A program made the position numbers and the translations under genes. Shown here in pieces: positions 1-5,643 of a DNA stretch of 8,053 nt (the stretch's first letter is position 1; every line of letters starts with the position of its first letter). Below the pieces are notes generated by a model, which searched no databases, was not told the origin of the DNA, and saw nothing but the letters and a program-made list of their open reading frames with translations. The DNA lies in the NCBI GenBank assembly GCA_010671975.1, contig JAAHIA010000227.1, positions 1 through 8,053 of the forward strand, read 5' to 3'. The stretch is from Leptolyngbya sp. SIO4C1. GTDB lineage: Bacteria; Cyanobacteriota; Cyanobacteriia; Phormidesmidales; Phormidesmidaceae.

Positions 1-462
1 ATCTATAGCAACAGAAATTGGATTGTCTACTCTAAGGTTATTTTGAGTAGATGCTTCTATCTGAGCTATTATTTGCTCCTTCGCAGCTTCAACGCTATCT
101 AAATCATTATGATTTATTTTGATCGTACGAGTGTTAACAACATCAAAAGGTAACTGATCATTTTCATCAATAAGTTGAATAAGAGGTTTTCGAATCGCAT
201 GACGAATCGCAAGCTCATAAAAGACGTTAGCATTGTGACCAGTTAAATCAGCAATAACTAATGGAGCATCTATGATGTACTGAGTTACTTGCGTACTAAT
301 TAATCCCGGTTCTGATATTTCGTCAGCGCGTACGGCTGTAAAGCCTTTCAATTTTACTGTTGGACGTATGATGTGATTAAGAATTTGCTTGGAACGCCTA
401 TAAGTATCCGACTCGGGTTTTCCAATTGGGGCAATGACAAAACAAATATTCTCATTATTCAT
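1..462 (-). CDS. TIR/nucleoside 2-deoxyribosyltransferase-like (DRHyd) protein, 3' end beyond window
   Basis: Reading leftwards from ATG at 462, 154 codons stay open to base 1, so the C-terminus lies outside the window. The protein begins MNNENICFVIAPIGKPESD, then has RADEISEPGLIS (45-56), the strand IIDAPLVIADLTGHN (63-77), NVFYELAIRHA (79-89) and KPLIQLIDE (92-100). This is the alternating beta/alpha Rossmann-like core of the nucleoside 2-deoxyribosyltransferase/TIR-like superfamily. E83 in YELA sits where these enzymes carry the catalytic glutamate that attacks an N-glycosidic bond; D72 in ADLTG is also typical. Family knowledge: such domains hydrolyse nucleotides or NAD-like molecules and are frequent in anti-phage systems; a defence role here is inference. 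An in-frame TAA (511-513) with no other ATG between fixes the start. No good ribosome binding site is seen. The core seems to end near residue 135, so a further domain could follow. The gene is AT-rich, unlike its neighbours, suggesting transfer. Confidence 0.82.
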   Translation of the reverse strand, partial: MNNENICFVIAPIGKPESDTYRRSKQILNHIIRPTVKLKGFTAVRADEISEPGLISTQVTQYIIDAPLVIADLTGHNANVFYELAIRHAIRKPLIQLIDENDQLPFDVVNTRTIKINHNDLDSVEAAKEQIIAQIEASTQNNLRVDNPISVAID

Positions 463-731
463 ATTGAGAGTTTTTTGTGAAATTGGATAATCTTTGATTG
501 TCTGCTTTATTTAGTTTGAGTTGCGCAAGGGGATATGGATCGCTTTCGCTCTCAAATATTGAAGGTGTCAGAAAAAAGTTTATCTATTCTGTAAATTCTG
601 AAGTGAAGATTTAAGAATGTTTTCGCTGTATACAATTCTTAAGTTAAGTCAACAAAAATCTACTTTTGAAATAGATTTGGACTTGTGGTGAATTGAGTAT
701 AGGAAATTGAGATTGATTTGTAAAGGCATGA
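463..731. other. AT-rich spacer without a convincing gene
   Basis: This stretch separates the minus-strand TIR-like gene from the plus-strand leader. I see no open frame with a start and ribosome binding site. Its composition is AT-rich like the gene to its left, and it has no HIP1 site. It must hold the promoter of the TIR-like gene, but no clear -35/-10 pair could be chosen on the minus strand. Its one distinct structure is the inverted repeat at 611-642, listed separately. Confidence 0.6.
611..642. repeat. Perfect 8-bp inverted repeat in AT-rich spacer
   Basis: TTAAGAAT (611-618) is matched by ATTCTTAA (635-642) across a 16-base loop that contains GTATAC. It lies about 150 bases upstream of the minus-strand TIR-like gene. 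It could be an operator, a weak terminator or chance in AT-rich DNA; nothing in the sequence decides between these. Confidence 0.4.
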
Positions 732-760
732 TTGACTGAGGGTGCAATTTAGCATATGCT
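732..760 (+). promoter_or_regulatory. Candidate sigma70-type promoter for the structured leader
   Basis: TTGACT (732-737, 5/6 to the -35 consensus) is followed after exactly 17 bases by TATGCT (755-760, 4/6 to the -10 consensus). Transcription would start near 767, just before the first leader hairpin, giving an untranslated leader of about 230 bases. The promoter is enclosed by an inverted repeat, TGATTGA (729-735) with TCAATCA (760-766), and the -10 overlaps the palindrome AGCATATGCT (751-760). These could bind a regulator. Confidence 0.5.
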
Positions 761-766
761 CAATCA

Positions 767-998
767 CTAAGCTGTTGTTTGCGTGCAGCAGCGCTCTCCA
801 GGACTCACAACTTAGCGCCGCCTGACGGTATTAGCACTACCAATCAGGCGACTCACCTCCCCAACTGTATACGGCAGTTCGGAAGGCTAACGGTAGTTTA
901 CCTTAGCCGCTCTGGCTCGTTCTACAGCGTTGCGGAGTGGCTAAGTTGCGAGTTCTGTTTCCTAGCCCATCTCAATTCCCAAAGGAGACAGAACGACT
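767..998 (+). ncRNA. Structured 5' leader, candidate cis-regulatory RNA
   Basis: Successive stems are visible by eye. (1) 771-777 pairs with 786-792, 7 bp with one G-U. (2) 819-825 pairs with 844-850, with an inner GGTA/TACC stem. (3) 861-867 pairs with 875-882 with one bulge. (4a) GGCTAA 885-890 pairs with TTAGCC 903-908, again with inner GGTA/TACC. (4b) 902-914 pairs with 933-945, 13 bp with two G-U. (5) 952-963 pairs with 983-994, 12 bp. Stems 4a and 4b both need 902-908, so they exclude each other. Stem 5 covers the Shine-Dalgarno of the gene at 999. C-rich CCTCCCC (856-862) sits between stems 2 and 3. I do not recognise it as cobalamin, TPP, glutamine (glnA), fluoride or guanidine riboswitch, nor as a tRNA or tmRNA. 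It is most likely the leader of the next gene; a free-standing small RNA is possible. Confidence 0.6.
952..994 (+). promoter_or_regulatory. SD-sequestering hairpin ahead of the 88-aa gene
   Basis: Bases 952-963 (GTTCTGTTTCCT) pair without interruption with 983-994 (AGGAGACAGAAC). This gives 12 bp with a single G-U and a 19-base loop (964-982). The 3' arm contains the Shine-Dalgarno AAAGGAG (981-987), 11 bases before ATG 999. In the folded state ribosome access should be blocked, so translation would depend on something opening this stem. Confidence 0.6.
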
Positions 999-1265
999 AT
1001 GCTTTCATCCCATTCGAGCACGTCGGTGCTCACCGCTTCACCTGCGCCTGCAGCGCCAGAGTCTGCGCCTAATGCCGTGCCGCAGTTTGCCAGCGTGCGC
1101 CATATGGTGTTTGGCCCCCTCGCCGCGCTCGAAGACACGATTAAAACCTTGCACAAGCGCGGCTATGCCGCAGCCAACGACTGGAGCCAGCCACAGCCGG
1201 TCAACGCCGCTGGCGAATATGTCACCGTGCTGATCAGACGCCTTAAGCTGCGGAAGAGTAGCTGA
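999..1265 (+). CDS. Small conserved-hypothetical-type cyanobacterial protein (88 aa)
   Basis: The protein has two parts. Residues 1-30 are Ser/Ala/Pro-rich low complexity (ASPAPAAPESAPNAVPQ) and probably disordered. Residues 31-84 form a compact region with VRHMVFGPLAALEDTIKTL, HKRGYAAANDW and EYVTVLIRRLKL, suggesting strand-helix-strand. From memory it resembles short unnamed cyanobacterial proteins of the pattern FG-x-TIK-LH-GYA-DWS-RR; no function is known to me. The start at 999 is supported by AAAGGAG at 981-987, although the 11-base spacing is slightly long and the site is folded into a hairpin. It probably is the only gene on its transcript, as a 178-base gap follows. Its expression is probably set by the leader RNA upstream. 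Confidence 0.7.
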   Translation: MLSSHSSTSVLTASPAPAAPESAPNAVPQFASVRHMVFGPLAALEDTIKTLHKRGYAAANDWSQPQPVNAAGEYVTVLIRRLKLRKSS

Positions 1266-1330
1266 AATACGGGCTTTGTCAGCTTAGAGGTCTTAAAATT
1301 TGCAGGTAAAGCGATAGGGAACGTTAAAAC

Positions 1331-1384
1331 GCTGGCCCACTGCCAGCCCTCGCGTCTCCCTGTCTTCCTCTTCTTTCCTGCCAT
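1331..1384 (+). terminator. Possible weak terminator: hairpin plus pyrimidine tract
   Basis: GCTGGC (1331-1336) pairs with GCCAGC (1342-1347) around a 5-base loop. It is followed by a C/T-rich tract (1348-1384) rather than a clean T-run. It sits between the 88-aa gene and the MFS gene and could end the upstream transcript, but it lacks the U-tract of a standard intrinsic terminator. Confidence 0.3.
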
Positions 1385-1443
1385 TCCCGAACATTTTGAA
1401 CACCCTCAAAACCTCGCTGCATCGCCTCAACCAGCTTCGCGTC

Positions 1444-2757
1444 ATGCAGCCCGATTTTCCATTTCCGCCGCGCAAGCTGCCAGTCTTCTACGGCTGGGTA
1501 ATCCTGATTGTCACCACAGTTGGCGTGATTATGAGCATCCCCGGACAAACAGCTGGGGTCAGCGTCTTTACCGATCCGCTGCTGGCCGCGACCGGGCTGT
1601 CTCGCCTGGGGCTGAGCAATGCCTATCTGATTGGGACGCTGACCAGCGGGCTGCTGCTGCCCTTGGGCGGCGTGTTTGTCGATCGGTTTGGGGCGCGGCT
1701 GACCGTAATAGGCGCATCGGTGTGGCTGGCGATGACGCTGGTGTATCTGAGCGGGTGCGATCGCATTGCCCAGTGGCTCAGCCGTCAGCTCTCGCTAGAA
1801 TCTTCGCTGCCGGCGGCCTTTGCACTGCTGTGCCTCGGCTTTATCAGCCTGCGCTTTAGCGGCCAGGGAATGCTCACGCTGGTCAGCCGCACGACGCTTG
1901 GCAAATGGTTTGATCGGCGGCGGGGTATGGCCTCAGGCACCGCTGGCATATTTGTCTCCTTCGGCTTTTCCGCAGCGCCCCTGCTGCTCAGCTTCTTCAT
2001 TGACGGCTTTGGCTGGCGCGGTGCCTGGCTTAGCCTCGCAGCGCTAGTTGGCCTTGGCATGGGCAGTCTCGGCTGGCTGTTCTACCGCGACAACCCCGAA
2101 GAATGTGGCCTCGCTATGGACGGTCCTTCTCCCCCATCTTCCCCATTGATCTCACCTTCTTTACCTGCTCCCACAGCTCGCGACTTCACCCGCCCCGCCG
2201 CCCTCCGCACCCTTGCCTTCTGGGCCGTCACGCTGGCGCTCGCCTCTCAGGCACTCACCATCACCGGCATCACCTTTCACATTGTTGACATTGGCGCAGC
2301 CGCAGGGCTACCGCAAAAGCAAACGGTGGCCATTTTTCTACCGATTGCCGTTTTCTCAACGCTGACTGGCTATCTCATTGGCATTCTCTCTGACCGTGCC
2401 AAGCTGAGGCTGTTGTTTATCGGCATGATGGTATTTGAATCGCTCGGCATTCTTGGCATGGCGTATCTAGATAGCTGGCCAATGCGGCTGGTTGCGATCG
2501 CCGGGCTCGGCATCAGCGGCGGCTGCTTCGGCACGCTCTCAACGGTGACCATGCCGCGCTACTTTGGGCGACTGCATCTAGGTGCGATCGTAGGTGTCGA
2601 GATGATGGTGCTAGTGATTGCCAGCGCAATCGGTCCGTCGCTGCTGGCAACGTTTAACGCGCTGTTTGGCAGCTATCGACTAGGGCTCTACGTCTGTGCA
2701 GCTATTCCACTGACGATAATTTTGGTGCTGCTACCAATGCGCAATCCGCAGGGGTGA
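1444..2757 (+). CDS. MFS transporter, MCT/OFA-like, 12 TM
   Basis: A 437-aa integral membrane protein of the major facilitator superfamily, probably a secondary transporter of a small organic molecule at the plasma membrane. The sequence shows about 12 hydrophobic segments. The opening PVFYGWVILIVTT is typical of the monocarboxylate/oxalate-formate-like branch. Motif A is visible as GGVFVDRFGAR (75-85), with a second, weaker copy GILSDRAKLR (313-322) at the start of the C-terminal half. The central cytoplasmic loop (about 216-258) contains NPEECGLAMDG followed by a Pro/Ser-rich stretch. I chose ATG 1444 because the YGW segment follows closely as in the family. The frame is open further up, to a TTG at 1396, but that adds 16 unconvincing residues. 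No clear ribosome binding site is seen for either. The substrate cannot be told. The gene converges with the dioxygenase gene at 2827. Confidence 0.87.
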   Translation: MQPDFPFPPRKLPVFYGWVILIVTTVGVIMSIPGQTAGVSVFTDPLLAATGLSRLGLSNAYLIGTLTSGLLLPLGGVFVDRFGARLTVIGASVWLAMTLVYLSGCDRIAQWLSRQLSLESSLPAAFALLCLGFISLRFSGQGMLTLVSRTTLGKWFDRRRGMASGTAGIFVSFGFSAAPLLLSFFIDGFGWRGAWLSLAALVGLGMGSLGWLFYRDNPEECGLAMDGPSPPSSPLISPSLPAPTARDFTRPAALRTLAFWAVTLALASQALTITGITFHIVDIGAAAGLPQKQTVAIFLPIAVFSTLTGYLIGILSDRAKLRLLFIGMMVFESLGILGMAYLDSWPMRLVAIAGLGISGGCFGTLSTVTMPRYFGRLHLGAIVGVEMMVLVIASAIGPSLLATFNALFGSYRLGLYVCAAIPLTIILVLLPMRNPQG

Positions 2758-2763
2758 GGGGTC

Positions 2764-2785
2764 GGGCTTCGACTCCGCTCAGCCC
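2764..2785. repeat. Dispersed hairpin repeat between convergent genes, possible bidirectional terminator
   Basis: GGGCT (2764-2768) pairs with AGCCC (2781-2785) around TTCGACTCCGCTC-type sequence. The core CTTCGACTCCGCTCAG matches, from memory, a small palindromic repeat scattered through many bacterial genomes including cyanobacteria. It lies a few bases after the MFS stop and before the convergent stop at 2827, where a shared terminator is expected. It lacks a T-run, so termination is uncertain. Confidence 0.45.
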
Positions 2786-2826
2786 GCTGAGGGATTTCTG
2801 CATCTGCTTGGGTGTAGGCTGGGCGG

Positions 2827-3630
2827 CTAGCGCTGAGCTAGCGTATGTTCCCAGTCGAGGTGATTTTGCTTGGCCTGCTTGACCAGCGGTGAGAAAGCTA
2901 AGAGCCGATTCACGGCGCTATTCACCCAGCTGAGCGGCCAGCTAAAGGGGCGGGCAACGTCGACAAACAGCACGACGCGATAGTCGCTGGTTTCATTCCA
3001 GGCTTCGTGGTAGTAGGTGTCGTCAAAAATCAGGCTTTCTCCAGCCTGCCAGTGACGCATCTGATCGCCGACGCGCAGACGACAGGCCCCAGCGGGCTCA
3101 GGCACGATCAGCCCTAGGTGATAGCGAATCAGCCCCTTGTGCTTGCCGCGATGCTCGGGGATGTGCTTACCTGGGGCCAAAATCGAGAAAAAAGCAGACT
3201 GCAGCCCCGGGATCTGTTGCAAAAGCTTCCACGTTTCGGGACACTGACGGCAGTTTGTCTCGGCAACAAAGCCAAAGGCGCAAAAAAAGTAGGTCTTCCA
3301 TTTATCATCTGGGCTGATGCGCTGCTGGCGCGGCATGATGTCTTGGAAGCTCGGTAGCGCGTCTATCTGCTCAAGCACCTGCAGCAGCTCTTGGCGAATA
3401 GTTTGCCAGCTGGCCTCTAGCCGCTGCGACCAAGGGAACTGCTCAGTTGTGAAAAAGGGCGCATTGCCCACGTCAGACTGCTCACCTAGCCAAGCTTCTA
3501 AACGGCGATAGGCAGCGCTGTCGAAAACCGGATGAATGGGAGTGTGGGGCGACTGAGGGCGGGTAGCAGCGGTCTGCATAGAACCAAAGGCAAAGGACAG
3601 CTCCTCATTGTGACCTGAAACCGTCGGCAT
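2827..3630 (-). CDS. Aspartyl/asparaginyl beta-hydroxylase-family 2-oxoglutarate dioxygenase
   Basis: A 267-aa predicted Fe(II)/2-oxoglutarate dioxygenase of the Asp/Asn beta-hydroxylase (AspH/LpxO-like) family, with no signal peptide or membrane segment. The catalytic set is visible: H160 in PEHRGK, R169 and H171 in IRYHLGLIVP, H208 in TYYHEAWNET and R218 in YRVVLF. Spacings of 11 (H160-H171) and 10 (H208-R218) equal those I recall between H679/H690 and H725/R735 of mammalian AspH. The expected carboxylate ligand is glycine (G162), also as in AspH. The reaction would be hydroxylation of a protein side chain or lipid acyl chain; the substrate is unknown. The start at 3630 has AAGG about 8 bases upstream. 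An internal ATG at 3579 is possible, since the first ~35 residues are poorly ordered. It is divergent from the RecQ gene (99-base gap) and convergent with the MFS gene. Confidence 0.87.
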   Translation of the reverse strand: MPTVSGHNEELSFAFGSMQTAATRPQSPHTPIHPVFDSAAYRRLEAWLGEQSDVGNAPFFTTEQFPWSQRLEASWQTIRQELLQVLEQIDALPSFQDIMPRQQRISPDDKWKTYFFCAFGFVAETNCRQCPETWKLLQQIPGLQSAFFSILAPGKHIPEHRGKHKGLIRYHLGLIVPEPAGACRLRVGDQMRHWQAGESLIFDDTYYHEAWNETSDYRVVLFVDVARPFSWPLSWVNSAVNRLLAFSPLVKQAKQNHLDWEHTLAQR

Positions 3631-3660
3631 TGCTAGCCTTGCGGTTAGCTCTTTCTAAAG

Positions 3661-3667
3661 AAGGAGG
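3661..3667 (+). promoter_or_regulatory. Strong Shine-Dalgarno-like AAGGAGG without a matching start
   Basis: This is the best ribosome-binding sequence in the window, yet it lies 62 bases before the RecQ ATG (3730), far too distant. The nearest usable start is GTG 3681 (13 bases away), which opens a 40-codon frame ending at TGA 3801-3803 and overlapping the first 25 codons of RecQ in another frame. It could be a leader peptide coupled to RecQ or simply chance. Confidence 0.3.
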
Positions 3668-3729
3668 ACGCTGACTGACGGTGCCAATCACAATAGAAAC
3701 TGCTTTGGAATGGCTATGCGATCGCGTCT

Positions 3730-5382
3730 ATGAGTTCATCTCCCTCAGCAGAAACGCCGGCGGCGGTGCTAGAGCAAATTGCTCAGCAGGTGTTTGGCTA
3801 TGAAAGCCTGCGACCGGTCCAGCGGCAGGTGCTCGAATCGGTGCTAGCCGGTCGCGATACGCTGGCGGTGATGCCCACCGGCTCTGGTAAATCAGCTATC
3901 TATCAGATTGCGGCGCTGCGGCTGCCGGGGGTGACGCTGGTGATTTCGCCGCTGATTGCCCTACAGCAGGATCAGGTAGATGCGATCGCGGCTCAGAATA
4001 CCGTCAAGGCAGCGGTGCTGAATTCGACCCTCACCCAGGCTGAGCGTGCCGCTGTCTTCGAGCAGCTTGCCAACGAGGCAATAGAATTTGTCTTTCTTGC
4101 ACCCGAGCAGCTCAGCAACGAAGAAACGCTCGAACAGTTTAAAGCCGTTCAGCCTTCTCTCTTTGTTGTGGACGAGGCTCACTGCGTCAGCGAGTGGGGA
4201 CATGATTTTCGCCCTGACTACCTGCAGCTAGGCAGCGTGATTGAGGCGCTGGGGCATCCGGTGGTGCTAGCACTGACGGCAACGGCTTCCCCGCTGGTGC
4301 GCCAAGAGATTTTAGAGCGGCTCGCGATGCGCGAGCCGGCAGAGATTGTCAGCGGCTTCGATCGACCGAATATCTCTCTCAGCGTCGAGAGCTTTCAAGC
4401 CGAGAGCACCAAGCTGCAGGCCCTGCTCCAGGCGGTTGCGGATGCCCCTAAGCCCGGCATTGTTTATGTCGCAACGCGAAAAGCGACTGAAGAGATTGCT
4501 GAAGCGCTAGTTGCTCAACAGATTAGCGCGGCAGCCTACCATGCCGGGCTGAGCGCCAAAGAGCGCGATCGCGTGCAGACACAGTTTATGGCCGATGACA
4601 TTGACGTGATTGTGGCGACCACCGCGTTCGGTATGGGCATTGATAAGCCTAACGTACGATTTGTCTACCACTATCACATCCCAGGCTCGGTCGATGCCTA
4701 CTATCAAGAAATTGGTCGAGCTGGGCGCGATGGTGACCCGGCTGAGGCAACGCTCTTTTATCGCCCAGACGATATGCAGCTGCAGCGCTTCTTTACCGGC
4801 AGCGGCAGCGTGGAAGAAGAGACGCTAGCCAACCTCGCGCAGCTGCTAGCCGCAGCTCCCGAACCGCCAACCACCGATCAGCTTTCGAATCATTGCGATC
4901 TGTCTCAGGCCAAGCTGACCACTGCGTTAGAGAGCTTGACAGCAGCGGGCCTGATTGAGCGTGACGCCGATGGCAGCCTTCGCTGCGTGGCAGCGGATAC
5001 GGCGCAGGCGGTTGATCAGGCAATGACACAGCAGGAACGGCGACAGCAGTTTGACCAGTCGCGCCTGCAGATGATCAGCGGCTATGCAGAAACTCAGAGC
5101 TGCCGCCGCGCCTATATTCTCAGCTACTTTGGTGAAGCATTTGAGCCACCCTGCAACCGCTGCGATCGCTGCGCTGCAGAGACCGCTGCAGAAACCGCAG
5201 TCGAATACCTTCAGCCGTTTCCAATTTCTAGCACGATCATTCACACCAACTTTGGCAAGGGGCAGGTGCTGCGCTATGAGGCCGATAAAGTCTGCATTCT
5301 GTTTGAGACAGTCGGCTATAAAACCTTTGTGACAGAGATGATTGCTAACTCGGTTCGGTGTTTAGACGCCGGCACTGATTAG
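3730..5382 (+). CDS. recQ: RecQ-family ATP-dependent DNA helicase, noncanonical domain order
   Basis: A 550-aa 3'-5' SF2 DNA helicase acting on forks and recombination intermediates. The N-terminal core shows the RecQ motif 0 (FGYESLRPVQ, 22-31), Walker A PTGSGKS (49-55), DEAH (148-151) with the RecQ aromatic-rich loop CVSEWGHDFRP, ALTATAS, YHAGLS and the motif V/VI block TTAFGMGIDKP...QEIGRAGRDG. The four zinc cysteines C458, C475, C478 and C481 have the 17-3-3 spacing of E. coli RecQ. Between core and zinc site is an extra segment (about 360-440) whose part 367-419 looks like a winged helix (TTDQLSNHCD...LIERDADGSLR). After the zinc site there is no RQC winged helix or HRDC. Instead, residues about 499-540 (HTNFGKGQVLRYEADKVCILF) resemble the Tudor-like tail of UvrD/PcrA. 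An upstream in-frame TAG (3694-3696) and no other ATG support the start at 3730, although no ribosome binding site adjoins it. A HIP1 site lies at 3718-3725. Confidence 0.93.
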   Translation: MSSSPSAETPAAVLEQIAQQVFGYESLRPVQRQVLESVLAGRDTLAVMPTGSGKSAIYQIAALRLPGVTLVISPLIALQQDQVDAIAAQNTVKAAVLNSTLTQAERAAVFEQLANEAIEFVFLAPEQLSNEETLEQFKAVQPSLFVVDEAHCVSEWGHDFRPDYLQLGSVIEALGHPVVLALTATASPLVRQEILERLAMREPAEIVSGFDRPNISLSVESFQAESTKLQALLQAVADAPKPGIVYVATRKATEEIAEALVAQQISAAAYHAGLSAKERDRVQTQFMADDIDVIVATTAFGMGIDKPNVRFVYHYHIPGSVDAYYQEIGRAGRDGDPAEATLFYRPDDMQLQRFFTGSGSVEEETLANLAQLLAAAPEPPTTDQLSNHCDLSQAKLTTALESLTAAGLIERDADGSLRCVAADTAQAVDQAMTQQERRQQFDQSRLQMISGYAETQSCRRAYILSYFGEAFEPPCNRCDRCAAETAAETAVEYLQPFPISSTIIHTNFGKGQVLRYEADKVCILFETVGYKTFVTEMIANSVRCLDAGTD

Positions 5383-5537
5383 CCTCACTAGCTCAACTAA
5401 ACTTGCGCGCTGTCGCAATACCCACTCTCTAGGCGAGAGCCTGACTTACTTTGAATTTGCGCTATTGACAATGCACTGGCTGCCGCTGGTAATTTTGAAC
5501 GGCATGATTGCTGGCGGCTTCGTTCCAAATAAAAAGC

Positions 5538-5555
5538 TGTCAATCATAGTTGACA
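5538..5555. repeat. Inverted repeat overlapping the -35 box
   Basis: TGTCAA (5538-5543) and TTGACA (5550-5555) form a perfect 6-6-6 inverted repeat whose right arm is the -35 hexamer of the promoter below. This placement would suit a repressor operator. The sequence TTGACAAT occurs both at 5465 and 5550. Confidence 0.4.
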
Positions 5556-5578
5556 ATTCTTAACAAAGTGGTTACATT
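5550..5578 (+). promoter_or_regulatory. Sigma70-type promoter of the 75-aa membrane protein gene
   Basis: A perfect TTGACA -35 (5550-5555) and TACATT -10 (5573-5578, 4/6) are separated by 17 bases. Transcription would begin near 5585, leaving a leader of about 60 bases before the start codon at 5644. It is the best promoter in the window. Confidence 0.7.
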
Positions 5579-5587
5579 AGTTAATAA
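5560..5587 (+). promoter_or_regulatory. HLR1-like direct repeats, possible RpaB site
   Basis: The cyanobacterial HLR1 element bound by RpaB is two (G/T)TTACA(A/T)(A/T) copies separated by two bases. Here GTTACATT (5571-5578) matches one copy perfectly. It is flanked by TTAACAAA (5560-5567, 7/8, gap 3) and GTTAATAA (5580-5587, 6/8, gap 1). The spacing is not canonical, so this is a candidate only. Position over the -10 would fit repression in low light. Confidence 0.35.
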
Positions 5588-5643
5588 GGGCGGTAAGAGC
5601 TGAGCTGGCTGCCGTCTGCGATAAGCTAAGGAGCCTAAGTCGA

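Noticed and set aside
930..1000. tRNA-like string GCGGAGTGGCTAAGTTGCGAG
   Set aside because: It resembles the 5' part of a class II tRNA, but there is no T-arm (GGTTCGA-type) sequence and no acceptor pairing; the bases are better explained by the leader stems.
937..1233. Alternative open frames across the leader and the 88-aa gene, on both strands
   Set aside because: They overlap the frame that has a Shine-Dalgarno and a protein-like hydrophobic pattern, lack their own ribosome binding sites and give low-quality peptides rich in Ser, Arg and Cys.
1396..1443. TTG start adding 16 residues to the MFS protein
   Set aside because: TTG is a rarer start, no ribosome binding site supports it, and ATG 1444 gives the usual short N-terminus before the first membrane segment.
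5425..5439. CTCTC/GAGAG hairpin after RecQ as a terminator
   Set aside because: Only 5 bp and no following T-run; too weak to call as the RecQ terminator.
5471..5563. 30-codon hydrophobic frame starting MHWLPLVILNGMIAGG
   Set aside because: No ribosome binding site, and it runs through the -35 region of the promoter at 5550; its frame is open upstream only by chance. Too weak to call.
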